A DNA stretch of 31,972 nt from Ophiothrix spiculata (lineage: Eukaryota; Echinodermata; Ophiuroidea; Amphilepidida; Ophiotrichidae). The notes beneath the pieces are model-generated. The model did no database searches. It saw only the letters and a program-made list of their open reading frames with translations, and was not told where the DNA came from. This document shows, in pieces, positions 18,876 to 29,307 of this stretch; the first letter of the stretch is position 1, and each line of letters opens with the position of its first letter. The position numbers and the translations under genes were made by a program. The stretch lies in assembly GCA_000969725.1 (NCBI GenBank), contig JXSR01S019646.1; one strand, 5' to 3'.

Positions 18876-21060
18876 TCTGAGAGCGGAGTTTCCAAGTCAA
18901 AATTCAAATAACATGTGTAACTTAAATATTTAAAATAAGTAGACTAATTGATTTCATAAAAGTAGGCCTAAATAAATAAACAAATTATAAAAATCAAATT
19001 AATTAGGCCTACACAATGAAGATAATAACCAATCAATTAAATCCACCAATCAATCCATTGAATCAATCAATCAATCAATTTCCAAATTAACCTTTTCTAA
19101 ATTATCATGAGTGTTTTTCTAAGGAAGATGTTGATTTGGATTTGGACTACATGTATACCATGTAAAAACATAATATGTACATTATGAAAAATGTGTTCAA
19201 TATCTGATGCTTTTCGGCACAATAAATTATTAAAAAAACTAATGAAATTTGGCCTGTAAAATATTATAATCTACCTCAACAATCCACTGGCTGCCACAAG
19301 GAGCATGTGCACAAGCTCCTAGTTCTAACAGCTATGGTGTCCTGCACAGAATTTGTTCAAAATTTCACAGGATGTGCAGAATGATGAGAGAAACTTGCAT
19401 TCCAAATTTTGATTTTTTTTTTCGTCAAAGCGTTTTTGAGTTACGCTATTTTTTATTTTTCAATTTCCCATAAATTTGGCCACCATGAAAATTTCATGAA
19501 AAAACACTGTTTACATAATTTTTTTCTGTGGCAGTGGTTCACAAAAGAAACTTATTCTTTTTTCTTTGCATTGCAAACTGATTACAGATTGTCACAAATT
19601 TTGATTTAAAGAAATTTCTTTCATCGTTTACGAATGCGAGACTTCTAACATTTCTACTTCCCGAATTTTATTGCGTTAATTTCTAGAAACACTGAATAGC
19701 CAGATTTCTCAGAATTTTCATTCATACTTCCCATGCTTCAATTTTAACAAACAAGGTGTCAAATGAAAGCTTATCAAATTTGCAACAATCCCTCGTTGGC
19801 TTTTAAAATTAAAGTGTTTCTAGAAAATTTGATAGGTGTTTGAAAATATGCCTAAATTTAGGAGCTAAAAAATCATTTTTCTTGATAATAAAACACTATA
19901 TGGCAAAAAGCCCATGAGAGAATTTAGCTATTGTGATCCTTCACCAGCCCCTAAAATTTGAATGTCATAGCACATTCCCTCTTGACATGAAAATTCAAAA
20001 ACTCAAATTTTTTAGGGAATTTTCAAAAAATAAAGAAAAACATAAGAAATTGGCCGAATATTATAAAACTTATTAAATGTTACCACTGAAGGGTTTTCTT
20101 TAAATAGAAATAGGTTTTGGTTCCCATTCCCCAAAACTATTCACTTTATAGCTAATTTTCTGACATGAGTAAATACCCTTTCAAGCTACATTAAAAAACA
20201 ATATTTCCACCATGCATATATGCAGTAGCTACCAGTACATTTTTCATGATGGCTCCTGGTTTCAAAGAATCACATTATACACCCACCTGTTAAATCACTT
20301 TATAATGATACCCAGAAATCCACTGACACTGCAGAAATGATTACAGGATTGATCTTGGCTGACACAATCTATATTAATAAATGTCATTCTGCATTCATGT
20401 GGGTTTCCCCATTGGTGATTTTTTCCCGAAATTCTTAGCTCAAAATAAAATGAAACTACCTCCTACATCAAGCAGTCCATTTTAGTAACACTTCTCTTAT
20501 TTTCAAGGAGCTAACCCATATTCCACTTGGCATTAAATAGCTTGAAATTTTTTCAGGGGTGCAGGATTTTCAATTGGACCTTTCGGAGGAAAAAATTTCA
20601 TTTTGGTCGACCCTAAACTAATTTCAAGAGTGGTTTTGGAAAAGTGACAGTCACAGGCAAAAAAAAAGGGTTTTCTGTGTTTTTAGAAGCATTTTGTATA
20701 GTATTTTATCAAAAACGACCTTGATGCAGCTATTTTGGTATTTGGGGTTCTTTTTGTGGACCTTTTTTGTACATTGTCAAATTTGGGGGAGAGGGTACCG
20801 GCTGGGAAATGCTAAAAGCAGAAATAGCTAAATTTGAGAGAAAATCAACTTGAAACTATCCAATATTCCATAAATTCAGATAAAACTATTGGTACATGTA
20901 GGTTATAATGCTATGTCCAAGGCGGCATGTCCTATAGACGTAATGGGACGGATCTTGGCCAGTCGCTATAAATAAAGACACTTTATGTGTACTTAAACAA
21001 TTTCTGTTCATTATACTCACTCATTTTACAGGTAGGTTGTCAACCTTTAAAAAAATCTGT
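18876..21060. other. No gene seen; simple repeat (AATC)n near 19060-19080
   Basis: About 2.2 kb of AT-rich sequence. TAGGCCTA occurs at 18963-18970 and 19004-19011, and a short AATC microsatellite near 19060-19080. No inverted-repeat ends, RNA structure or exon could be supported. Confidence 0.4.
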
Positions 21061-21263
21061 ACTGAAAGTATGTTCCATTTATCTGTACTGAAATAGAACT
21101 AGTACCGTTCCCCTGATCGCCCCTCCCACTGACCCAGCAATGAGCCCAGGCAGCACGCGGAGCACGCTGCCTGGGCGAGTCAGCTTTTGCTAAAGGATGC
21201 TGGACACTGAGTGGATGTAGGACAAGGCACTGAACACAAGGCTACACTGAAAGTATGTTCCAT
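21061..21263. mobile_element. GC-rich segment flanked by an 18-bp direct repeat
   Basis: ACTGAAAGTATGTTCCAT occurs exactly at 21061-21078 and 21246-21263. Between the copies lies a 167-bp segment, much richer in GC than its surroundings, with a perfect 11-bp hairpin GCCCAGGCAGC / GCTGCCTGGGC (21144-21154 and 21166-21176). Long exact flanking repeats resemble the target duplication of a LINE-mobilised insertion (SINE or retrocopied RNA), but I do not recognise the insert and see no A-tail or pol III boxes. Confidence 0.5.
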
Positions 21264-21581
21264 GATTGAACCTCTATTCATATAGCTTTTTGTTTAAAAC
21301 CGCTGATAACAATACCACCAATTACCACTCTACTTCATTAATAAAGGTCATTTCTAATTTAAGACATGATGTCTGAGCCACGTTGACTGACCATTTACAT
21401 CGATGACATGGTAGCATTAGACATGGTTCTCTATCAGAAGAAATTAATGGACGGACGTGCAGTCTCTAGTCAATACTTAGGTATTAAATCTACGAGTCCA
21501 TTTAATTTTAAATAAAAAAGGAAGTGAAAAGCAATTTTCTATACCAGATTGAAAAAAAAACTTGAATACCTATTATTATTA

Positions 21582-21835
21582 TACTGCCCGCCCATGACAA
21601 AAGGGCATAACTGACATATTGATTATTCTGAGATAATTGCCAATTATTGTGACTGGCTCCCATTGACTTGTACATAAAATTCACATTTTTAACTGAAAAT
21701 TGGGAGGATGTAGGAGTGAAAGTTGGTGTATTTTATATTTCTCATGGGCAGATATTTTCATTTTCTGTCTAGTGGTGGTGATAACTCAATTTTGACAACA
21801 TTGTCAGTTATGCCGTTTTGTCATGGGGCGGCATA
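21582..21835. mobile_element. MITE with ~33-bp inverted ends and TA flanks
   Basis: The left end tactgcccgcccatgacaaa (continuing agggcataactgaca) and the reverse complement of the right end (21802-21835) agree at nearly every position over about 33 bp. TA is present at both edges, consistent with Tc1/mariner-type insertion. Length is 254 bp, non-coding. Confidence 0.85.
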
Positions 21836-22564
21836 GGCCTACAATGTCTGAAATTTCTAATGCAGAGTCATTTGAAAAAAAAAATTGACTGATCATAAGG
21901 CCTTCCAAAGTGTAACTAATGGGATGGGGGACCACCAATGACCCATGTCTCTTAGAAAATCATTAAACAAATGGGAAGGTGAAATCAGCAAAAGTGATGG
22001 GGAAAATCTGTTGAACCATAAGAAAAAGAGGAATTGGAAAAAGAGGGAAATCAGTCAACAACAACAACAACAAAATCAATATCTGTATTCTACCATCTGA
22101 ATTCTGATGTTTTAAATTTGATTGCAATCAAGGAATGTCACCTTGACATAAAAATGCAATGAACAAAGACTAATTTCATAACTATATTTCCTTCTTTTGT
22201 AATCATAAAGCTTCATTTGACATTGGAACTAAACATATAACAAGTATAGCAAATGCACAGTGGCACATCCAATAAAAAAGGGATGATATTCATGATATAT
22301 TATGCATTCTTCAGTTATGACTCATTAATTTAGAACAAGTTTGATGAACGGAATGGAATGCAAATGATCTGCTTATAAGTTATTAAGTATAATGCAATCA
22401 TTTTTTGAGTAAAAATATTGAATTGTTTTAATGTAACTCCAGGAAAGGTAAGATAGCTTTTGGAACTGTGACCAAATTTGAAGAATTTTAAACAATTGCA
22501 TCCACACCAAATTTATCAAATTGAGATGGGCTAAAATATCCAAAAAAACTATTTCCATTTGTAA
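21836..22564. other. No gene seen; (CAA)n microsatellite near 22055-22073
   Basis: AT-rich sequence with a short perfect CAA repeat and TAGGCCTA at 21834-21841 at its left edge. A hydrophobic open frame at 22373-22558 (minus) is not credible. Confidence 0.4.
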
Positions 22565-23125
22565 TCTAGTACTTTTTATAAATTATAAGTAGGTTTGCTT
22601 TAATAATAAGCCCATCTATTTTTTTTTTCAGATAAAATATTCAACAAAAACTTAACAAATAAAATCGTGGGCATTTCAATTTAATATAAAATCAAAATGA
22701 TATCAATATGAACGTTACACGTAGGCTAGGCCCAATATTATGTATAGGAAAATCAGGAGGAAGACTGTCTGATGTATCATCTAAATATAAATGTCAAGGT
22801 GAAATGATCAGAGCTTTTATTTGTGTTTTGATAATTAAATAATTATTGCTAGTTCCACCTTAATACTGGAACCATTCCATACAATACGAAACATACAATT
22901 TTGAAACATTATGATACTAAATATAAGATGGGGTATTTGTCATTTACTCATATCTTTTTTTTAATTCTTGGTTTTGCAATTTTAGAATTTTGAATATTAA
23001 ATTGTGCATAAGGCCAAGTAAAAAATAAAACATGTTTCTCTCTTGTTTATCTAGTACCTTTTATAAATTATAAGTATTTGCTATAAGCCATCTATTTATT
23101 TATTTATTTTAAATATTCAACAATA
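22565..23125. repeat. ~80-bp dispersed direct repeat, copies at 22565 and 23050
   Basis: Both copies read atctagtac(t/c)ttttataaat, continue tataagta, a (gg)tttgct run and ataagcc(c)atctattt, and end in a T/A-rich tract with atattcaacaa. The offset is about 485 bp. The second copy lies inside the 23011-23486 element, so either the element captured local sequence or a diverged sister copy once stood at 22.5 kb. Confidence 0.65.
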
Positions 23126-23486
23126 AATTTTTTGTTTTTGGAAAAAAGGAGGAAGAGGTACTTTTTTTTTTTTTTTTATTTCAATGGCAATGCAAAATCG
23201 CCCATTAATGGTCCATTCTCACCCAGTGTATCGATACCAGATGTGTTATTGGAAGAGGAGGCGGCCTTTTTTATTTTTGAGTTTTGGACATACTGGAGGG
23301 TTGATAAAAACAAAATATGCTTTAAAAATGCTTATTGAACTGAAGCAAATCTATTGCATAGACGTAAAACTTTTCAAACCTTTTTTACAAATAAGTTATG
23401 CACGAAATACAAAAAATAAAAAATATTTTTCACAATCCTTAAAAAACGATGCAGGAGGGTAATGAGAGTATTTTTTTACTCGGCCT
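23011..23486. mobile_element. MITE with AGGCCRAGTAAAAAA inverted ends
   Basis: The left end aggccaagtaaaaaataaaa (23011 onward) matches the reverse complement of the right end, aggccgagtaaaaaaatact (ending 23486), over about 15 bp. The terminal word AGGCC(A/G)AG plus an A-run resembles the 17228-17485 element, suggesting related families. Overlapping open frames inside, rich in F and K, follow the homopolymers. Confidence 0.6.
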
Positions 23487-24786
23487 AACTTGTTAATTTA
23501 TTATTATTTTTTTAATGTGACTGCACCTGAAAAGAAAACCATATGTCCAATGCCCATATCATATAATTAGCTTTCAAGTTTGATATTTGCCTAGCAGATA
23601 TCTCCATTACAAATTGAATTTTAACTTAACAAATATAATAATAATAAATAAAAAAGGAAAACAATAGCAATTTTTTAATTATATTAATAAGCATATTTCC
23701 ATCTAATATCAATATTCATTTCAAACTTTCAAGACATAGTCATACAAAACAAGTATGGACTATGGAGACCAGACACTGTGTCTGCAGTTATCAATATCAC
23801 CATTATGAAAATATCTACGTCCATCTTCCTAAGGCGATGTTAATTTCCTTTTGCAAACATGTCATAAGACGGTTGGTTCTTAATTGCTTCGCCAATTTAC
23901 ACCAACACTGTCAGCATAAGAAATACTGTATCACAGTCTATAATTTCAGTCGGGAAATACAGCGCTTTTAAATGGTCATGTCAGAAAATCATAAACAGTA
24001 CTTGGTTATCATCAATATCTTTGATACTGCAACTTCATTTTAATTTTGATAGTAAATTTAAATTATTTAATTTACTTACTTATTCATTTTTTTATCTACT
24101 TCAAAGTTATTTATTTATCTATTTATTTATTCAAATCGACTTTGTATCATGTATGGAAGATGACTTGACCCCACCAAATCAATGCTTGTCATCTGAAGGT
24201 AAATAATTAACAAATGAATAAATTGATCAACATCAGTATATTTAAAGCTAAGACATTTCAAATCAGGAGTGTCCAGATCTCATACCCGGGACATGAAATT
24301 CAGTTGCAATTTAAGCCTTAACAATGAAAATCTGACAAAAAAGTCACCTCTCATTTATTCATAAAGTGTAGGAGACACAGAGGTGAATCTATCAGTCATC
24401 TAATCAAAACGAAAAGGGCGAAGGTTTTGGTCTAGGTAGATTCAAGACTCCCACTGAAGCTGCATTATTTATAGCCTATCCTACGACCTGAACAGATTGC
24501 CACTAGATATATAAGCTTTACAGGTAAATTTTGGACTTTGATTACACGTCGCATCTTTTACTACGAGCCATATGGTAAGCAATCAATGAATGGATGAGAT
24601 CATATAGGAAATGACCTGTGACGTAATGGATGGTGCGATTTAATTACCCGTACAACTTTACATAATTAATGATGTTTTCTCTAATCAGAACCTGCCTTGG
24701 AAGATGGGTTCTCTTTGACCAAGAGCTACGGGGTATTTATTGCGTAAATGTTTTTTGCACAAGTAATTACTTGAGCGAGGGCATTA
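23487..24786. other. No gene seen; TTTA-rich simple sequence near 24108-24133
   Basis: AT-rich sequence with a degenerate TTTA/TCTA microsatellite. Two short plus-strand open frames (23762-23971 and 24021-24206) have no recognisable similarity or splice framing. Confidence 0.4.
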
Positions 24787-25339
24787 TTAAAGGGACTGGC
24801 CTAGATTCTTCCCAATAATTTTTTACCTACATGTACATATTTTTTACTTGAATCGATAGACCGTGTTTATAGTAATATAAACCTGCAAGTAGTTTTCCAT
24901 AATTTTGAGGAATATTGGAGATAATTTCAATTCTTTACCTACTTTAATTTTTTTCGCCGGCGATAAAAGTGGTGTGAAAACAGTGTTTCTAGTACCGGTA
25001 TGAAAACTTAAAATGATCTTGTTTCTTCACCTGTGATGGCCAAACAAATTATTTTTGATGAAATTGTTTCTCTTTTAATATGTTTTAAATTATCTCCAGG
25101 AGCTTTGTTTGATCTTTTGGTAAATTCATCTGAGGTACAAATTTAGGATTTAGGAAACACAGGATAGTCACACCACCATCAAAGAATGATATATTGCAAA
25201 TTAATTATCTCTCAATTTGAGCTATTTATGTGTAAATTTTTGCACTTTTTTGGATTTTACTATACTTTTAAGCTTTATTTAGAGCATTTCCAAAAGGTTT
25301 TTTTTAAATTCTAGATGGAATCTAGGCTAGTCCCTTTAA
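24787..25339. mobile_element. 553-bp MITE with TTAAAGGGACTRGCCTAGAT ends
   Basis: TTAAAGGGACTGGCCTAGAT at the left (from 24787) matches the reverse complement of the right end (to 25339) with one A/G difference over the first 20 or so bases. TTAA at each boundary is consistent with piggyBac-type target duplication. The interior has no coding capacity and contains the GC-containing words cgccggcg and taccggta. Confidence 0.8.
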
Positions 25340-26468
25340 TTAAATGCATTTAATTGTATCAATTTGAAATGTTGAGTTGTAAAAAATTTTGAATAGATTC
25401 ATAAAGTGTTCCTCAGAACACAAACCAGTTGTATAATCTATGCCTAAAATAAAATGGTTTTTTTTTATAAACTAACAAAATGTCTTTTCACAGAAAGAAA
25501 CGGTGAAAATGCAGGCAGATTTGTATGTATAACATCTAAATGCACTCATTTTACTCAGAACATTCTCTACAAACACACCATAAAAGAGACTGAAAATTGT
25601 GGTAGTTATGTTTTATGTAATATATTATCTTCCTGATTCACCACCGAGAACATGAACCACAAGACAGAACTGGAACACTCAAGATACAAAGGTCGTTTTG
25701 CACACACATATCTTCAGTAGATAGCAAGACATACCGTGAGGCATAGAGTGTGTGTCTTAAGTGTCAAAATATGCTGCATTTGAGCAGGTCATCTACAGCA
25801 TCGACATGGTAATAAATAAAATATGTATGAGTAAAGCATGTAGTACTTTATCTTCAGTAGATAGCTCTTGAAGATATTTCATTAAACCATATGGTTGGCT
25901 GTAGAAAAATTGGTGAGTTGGGGAATAATGAATTAGCTACTTGCTAAGTTGCCAATATATGTCATTTAGTCATAGATCTGGAAAAAATATACATAAAAAG
26001 TATGACAACAGACATTCGATCATAATATGTTCATAAAGCCTATAATATCAATCACAATTTTGATTACCTTTAAATCCTCTTCTGCAAATTTGATGGATAT
26101 CTCAGGTCATGATGCTAAATAATTGACAGGACTTTGCTTACATGCATGGGTAGAAGGCAAATTACAGTGACAGCTTTGATAGGGGGATACAGCCATCTTC
26201 ATCATTATCATCTTCATACTGTTCATGCAATACTGAATTTTCCATACATACATCAAAGATCTGTAGAGAATATTTCCTCATAAGGATTACATAAATTAAA
26301 TATTAAAATTGACCAGGTAGTACAGCAAATTTTAAAGGGATATGATTCAGATTGTACATGGATGACAGTGAATGATCAGTACCGTATAGAAAAATCTTTA
26401 CATTCAGAGCAATATTAAAAATCATTTGTAATCAATTTATGCTTCACTAATAAGTTAGTACTTATAAG
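25340..26468. other. No gene seen; two copies of a 16-mer
   Basis: TATCTTCAGTAGATAG occurs at 25709-25724 and 25849-25864, exactly as at 17734-17749. Otherwise this is AT-rich sequence without supported exons. Confidence 0.4.
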
Positions 26469-26630
26469 ACTATGGTCACAATACTTTGTACGAACAGTTA
26501 CGAGCAGCCTTTAGTCCGTTTAGAAGGTTCAAGAACAACGAGCAAAGCAAACAGCGAGGGTGTCACAAGGTCTCTCTAGGTAGACTAAACACTGCTCGTA
26601 ACTGTTCGTACAACATACTGTGACCATAGT
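26469..26630. mobile_element. 162-bp MITE with 39-bp inverted ends
   Basis: Left arm 26469-26507 (actatggtcaca ... gtacgaacagttacgagcag) and the reverse complement of 26592-26630 differ at 3 of 39 positions. Weaker complementarity continues inward (tttagtccgttta against taaacggac-like gactaaac). Such a small palindromic element lacks any ORF of its own. Confidence 0.85.
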
Positions 26631-27296
26631 TTTAATTGATCTAAATGCAATGTTGCCTAAATGTGGGGAGATAGAATTTCCCTTTGAACATGGATTACAA
26701 ATGAAAAATAACTCACCGTTCACTTCCTGATGCGCAAATCCAGTTACAAAACTTTACAATACATTAGCAGCTTTCAAAAAGCTAAAATGTTTCTTCTTCA
26801 GGTAATTTATCAATTTTCAACAAAAAATTTTACAAGTCAACATACAATGTACACCTCATAACATGATCAAGAAATACTCTCTCAATGGACAGATTCTCTC
26901 CTTTACATCACAATCACATCCATAGGAGCACTTCTAACATGCAGACTAATTTCCGGAAAGCTTCATAATCTCTTAGGCCTATAATCTCTTCTGTTTTTAC
27001 AAACTTTTATTAAAGTATCATCTGATTTGATAGTGATGTTTACTTCAATTAAAACAAATATGAGTCTAAAGGATAATTAAACTTCAACTAGCTAATTAAA
27101 TACTCATCTACAGACAATTCCAAACAAACGTTAACTGGAATTCAAATGCACCTGTTTGGTTGATACATAAGGCCTATTGAAAAACATATTTTGTTTCCTG
27201 TTACCCAAAGCACTAAAAAATCTGAACAAAATAATTATTTTTTATAACAATTTCTCAATATGATCATCATCGTATTAGTTGAAGGCACATTGTATA
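26631..27296. other. No feature seen
   Basis: AT-rich sequence with one TAGGCCTA at 26974-26981, ending at the tail of the retrotransposon fragment. Confidence 0.4.
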
Positions 27297-28395
27297 TAAT
27301 ATTATTCAATCATCTTTATTCAACAATTTACAAAGAAACATAAAATGAGCAAAAAAAATAGAATAAAGAAAGCACATGGAACCAAGCCAACTGGTGCCTC
27401 TACTGAAAGCCAGGCAGGGTGAAGACAAGGGACGGACAAAAAAAAATAAATAGGAAAAAAACAAGAAGCAAAACGGGAACTTAAATGACGTGAAATAGCG
27501 GCGGGGACAGATATGTCGCCCTGGAAGAGCACTACGAGGCAACATTCCATTCTCTCTGATGCCGAGACTGGAATATGGAAAACGAGGAAGTGATACTGGT
27601 TTTGGAAATGTCTTCCTTCAGCGATTTGTATTTGGTATCAGATTTCACATCCCGCAGGAGATGATTTAGCCGCGATTTATTGGCTTTGGTTATAAGACCT
27701 CGAGAGCCAACCTCAAATGGAATATGGCTGGCCTTGTATCTGGCATCAGTGAGATCACCAACCAGGGAGGCATATCTGTCGACTTTGAGTGTGTGGGATT
27801 TATCAATGTTTGTTTCGAATGGCACAGTTAGCTCAAATAAGATGATTTTTTTCACAGCAGGATATGTTAAAACAATGTCTGGCTTCTGAACTGTGGGAAG
27901 GACATCTGGAGGAACTGTCCCCCCTGCTGTAAGGTATCCTTCAACGTCGGCGGTAATAAGGAGATCTTTTTTCCTACAAGCATCACTATTTTCGAGGGCA
28001 GATATGATGACCCTGATGATCTTATTGTGGCGCCATAGATACCGCTCAAGCATATGGTTGCAGTTGTTAAGTATATGAAGGAGGGTACCTTTACAGCCAC
28101 AAAGAGGACAGTTCACACTTAACCGTTTCCCCCACTTGTGGAGATTCGTGAAAGTAGGTAAGCTGTCAAGAGAGGCATTAATGGCAAATTTAAGAACACT
28201 CTAGTCTCAGGTAAACTGAACATAATTGACTTCCAAGTTAAATTAGTATTGCTTTCATTGAGAAGTTTAGCAGTGTCACCCTGCGAAACAAGTGGCTAAA
28301 CAACAGACTTCCAATATTCGCTGGAGTCTTCAACTAAGGTGTTTTTGATCTTTGGTTTGATCTTTTTCCAAATTGGAGGCCCCTGATGGTTGCCA
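27297..28395 (-). mobile_element. 5'-truncated RLE-type non-LTR retrotransposon insertion
   Basis: This is the complete visible extent of the insertion that carries the endonuclease pseudogene. Downstream of the stop codon lies about 230 bp of pyrimidine-rich 3' UTR, ending near 27300 with an AATAAAGATGATTGAATAA tail that includes an AATAAA signal. The upstream break at about 28395 has no recognisable retrotransposon sequence beyond it, as expected of 5' truncation during target-primed reverse transcription. The left edge is placed on the tail and is approximate. I could not define a target-site duplication. Confidence 0.75.
27532..28395 (-). pseudogene. Non-LTR retrotransposon polyprotein 3' fragment: CCHC zinc knuckle plus restriction-like endonuclease
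   Basis: This is the C-terminal end of a reverse transcriptase polyprotein of the R2/NeSL/Hero type, which integrates by target-primed reverse transcription using a PD-(D/E)xK endonuclease. Minus-strand translation shows a CCHC knuckle of spacing C-x2-C-x7-H-x4-C (codons between about 28110 and 28060), then RHNKIIRVI, then KPD (PD codons about 27882-27877) and an FELTV strand whose glutamate lies 15 residues after the PD aspartate. KVDRYASL and FEVGSRG follow, then a stop at 27532-27534. The open frame runs back past a GTG at 28114-28116 as far as a TAG at 28201-28203, so the true fragment is longer than an ORF caller reports. Homologous-looking sequence (QGPPIWKKI, TWKSIMFSLP) continues upstream to about 28395 in another frame with an in-frame TAG at 28296-28298. 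The copy therefore has at least one frameshift and one nonsense codon and lacks the whole RT domain. It is dead. Confidence 0.85.
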
Positions 28396-28633
28396 TCGAG
28401 AGATCTCTCATTATTATTTTAGATAGAATTTCCGACACTCATTTCATTGTAAACGCTGCTACTAGGAAACAAATACTTACTTTTTCATTGGCCTTTATAA
28501 TTTGAGATCTGTTTGTGTACATGCAGATTTATATGATGAAAATATCACTTACTGAGATGTACAGGAAATGAGAAGGATCTTAATTACAGGGGTGTGTGGG
28601 GGGGGGGCAGTATTTGCCAATTATCAGGGACAG

Positions 28634-28843
28634 CAGGGATTGTCTTTTAAGGCGCTACAGAGTTTTACTCTTCTTAAATGCTCTCCTCGATTGCTCTAGG
28701 TGAGCAATTTTAAGCTCCTCATAGAAATTGAGAATTCCTATCTTTGTTGCTTTTTGCCTTTGTTTTGCTCTCCTTATGTTCACCTAAATAGCTTCAGGAG
28801 AGCCATTTAATGCTCGGCAGCAATTTTCAGAAGACAAAGCCTG
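28634..28843. mobile_element. Stem-swapping MITE family, copy C (GCTC motif)
   Basis: The ends cagggattgtcttttaaggc and agcaattttcagaagacaaa-gcctg match copy A, and a 6-bp duplication GGACAG flanks the element (28628-28633 and 28844-28849). Inside, the repeated word is GCTC(T/C)CC with inverse partners, for example TTGCTC-tagg-TGAGCAA near 28692-28706 and GAGC-cattt-aatGCTC near 28799-28814. Length is 210 bp. It sits about 240 bp from the retrotransposon fragment. Confidence 0.8.
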
Positions 28844-29200
28844 GGACAGGCAGATTTTTTTTTCAAAAAACTATGTACAGTAGTTTTATATTCATTTATC
28901 CTAAAAATATCTTTCAATATTATCTCGACGAGGGGCACTGTCATTACGAGGGGCACCAAGTTCAAAAAAGAGTGAAAAGGGTATTTTTTATGAAAAGACG
29001 ATGTACTCAAGTACATTGCAATGGTATTAAGATTGCAAAAATCTGGAAATTAGGGTCTAGTTCACAATAGTTGTGTGTAAAAGGTATGAAAATAAAATAT
29101 TTCCTGAAACGATATTTTAAAACCAAAGAACAATTAGCTGAGAGCTTCATTAGTTTCATTTAACTCTGTTATTAATGTTCCTCAATTGTTCCTAATGTTT

Positions 29201-29307
29201 TTTGTTTTCTCAAAAAAAAAGGGTCAGTAAAACTTGGTGCTTTCCCAACCCTACTTTTTAAAACTAGGATCAGTCAATGAGGACAAGATCACATTTTTTT
29301 TTTGCCT
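29201..29307. mobile_element. Partial relative of the 17228-17485 MITE (right half)
   Basis: The run ttttctcaaaaaa, then ttggtgctttcc(c/t)(a)accctatttt, then taggga/gatca(g)gtc(g/a), tgagg(g)ac/gcaaca and a long T-run ending tttgcct follows the same order as 17366-17486. The left inverted end is missing here. Confidence 0.55.
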
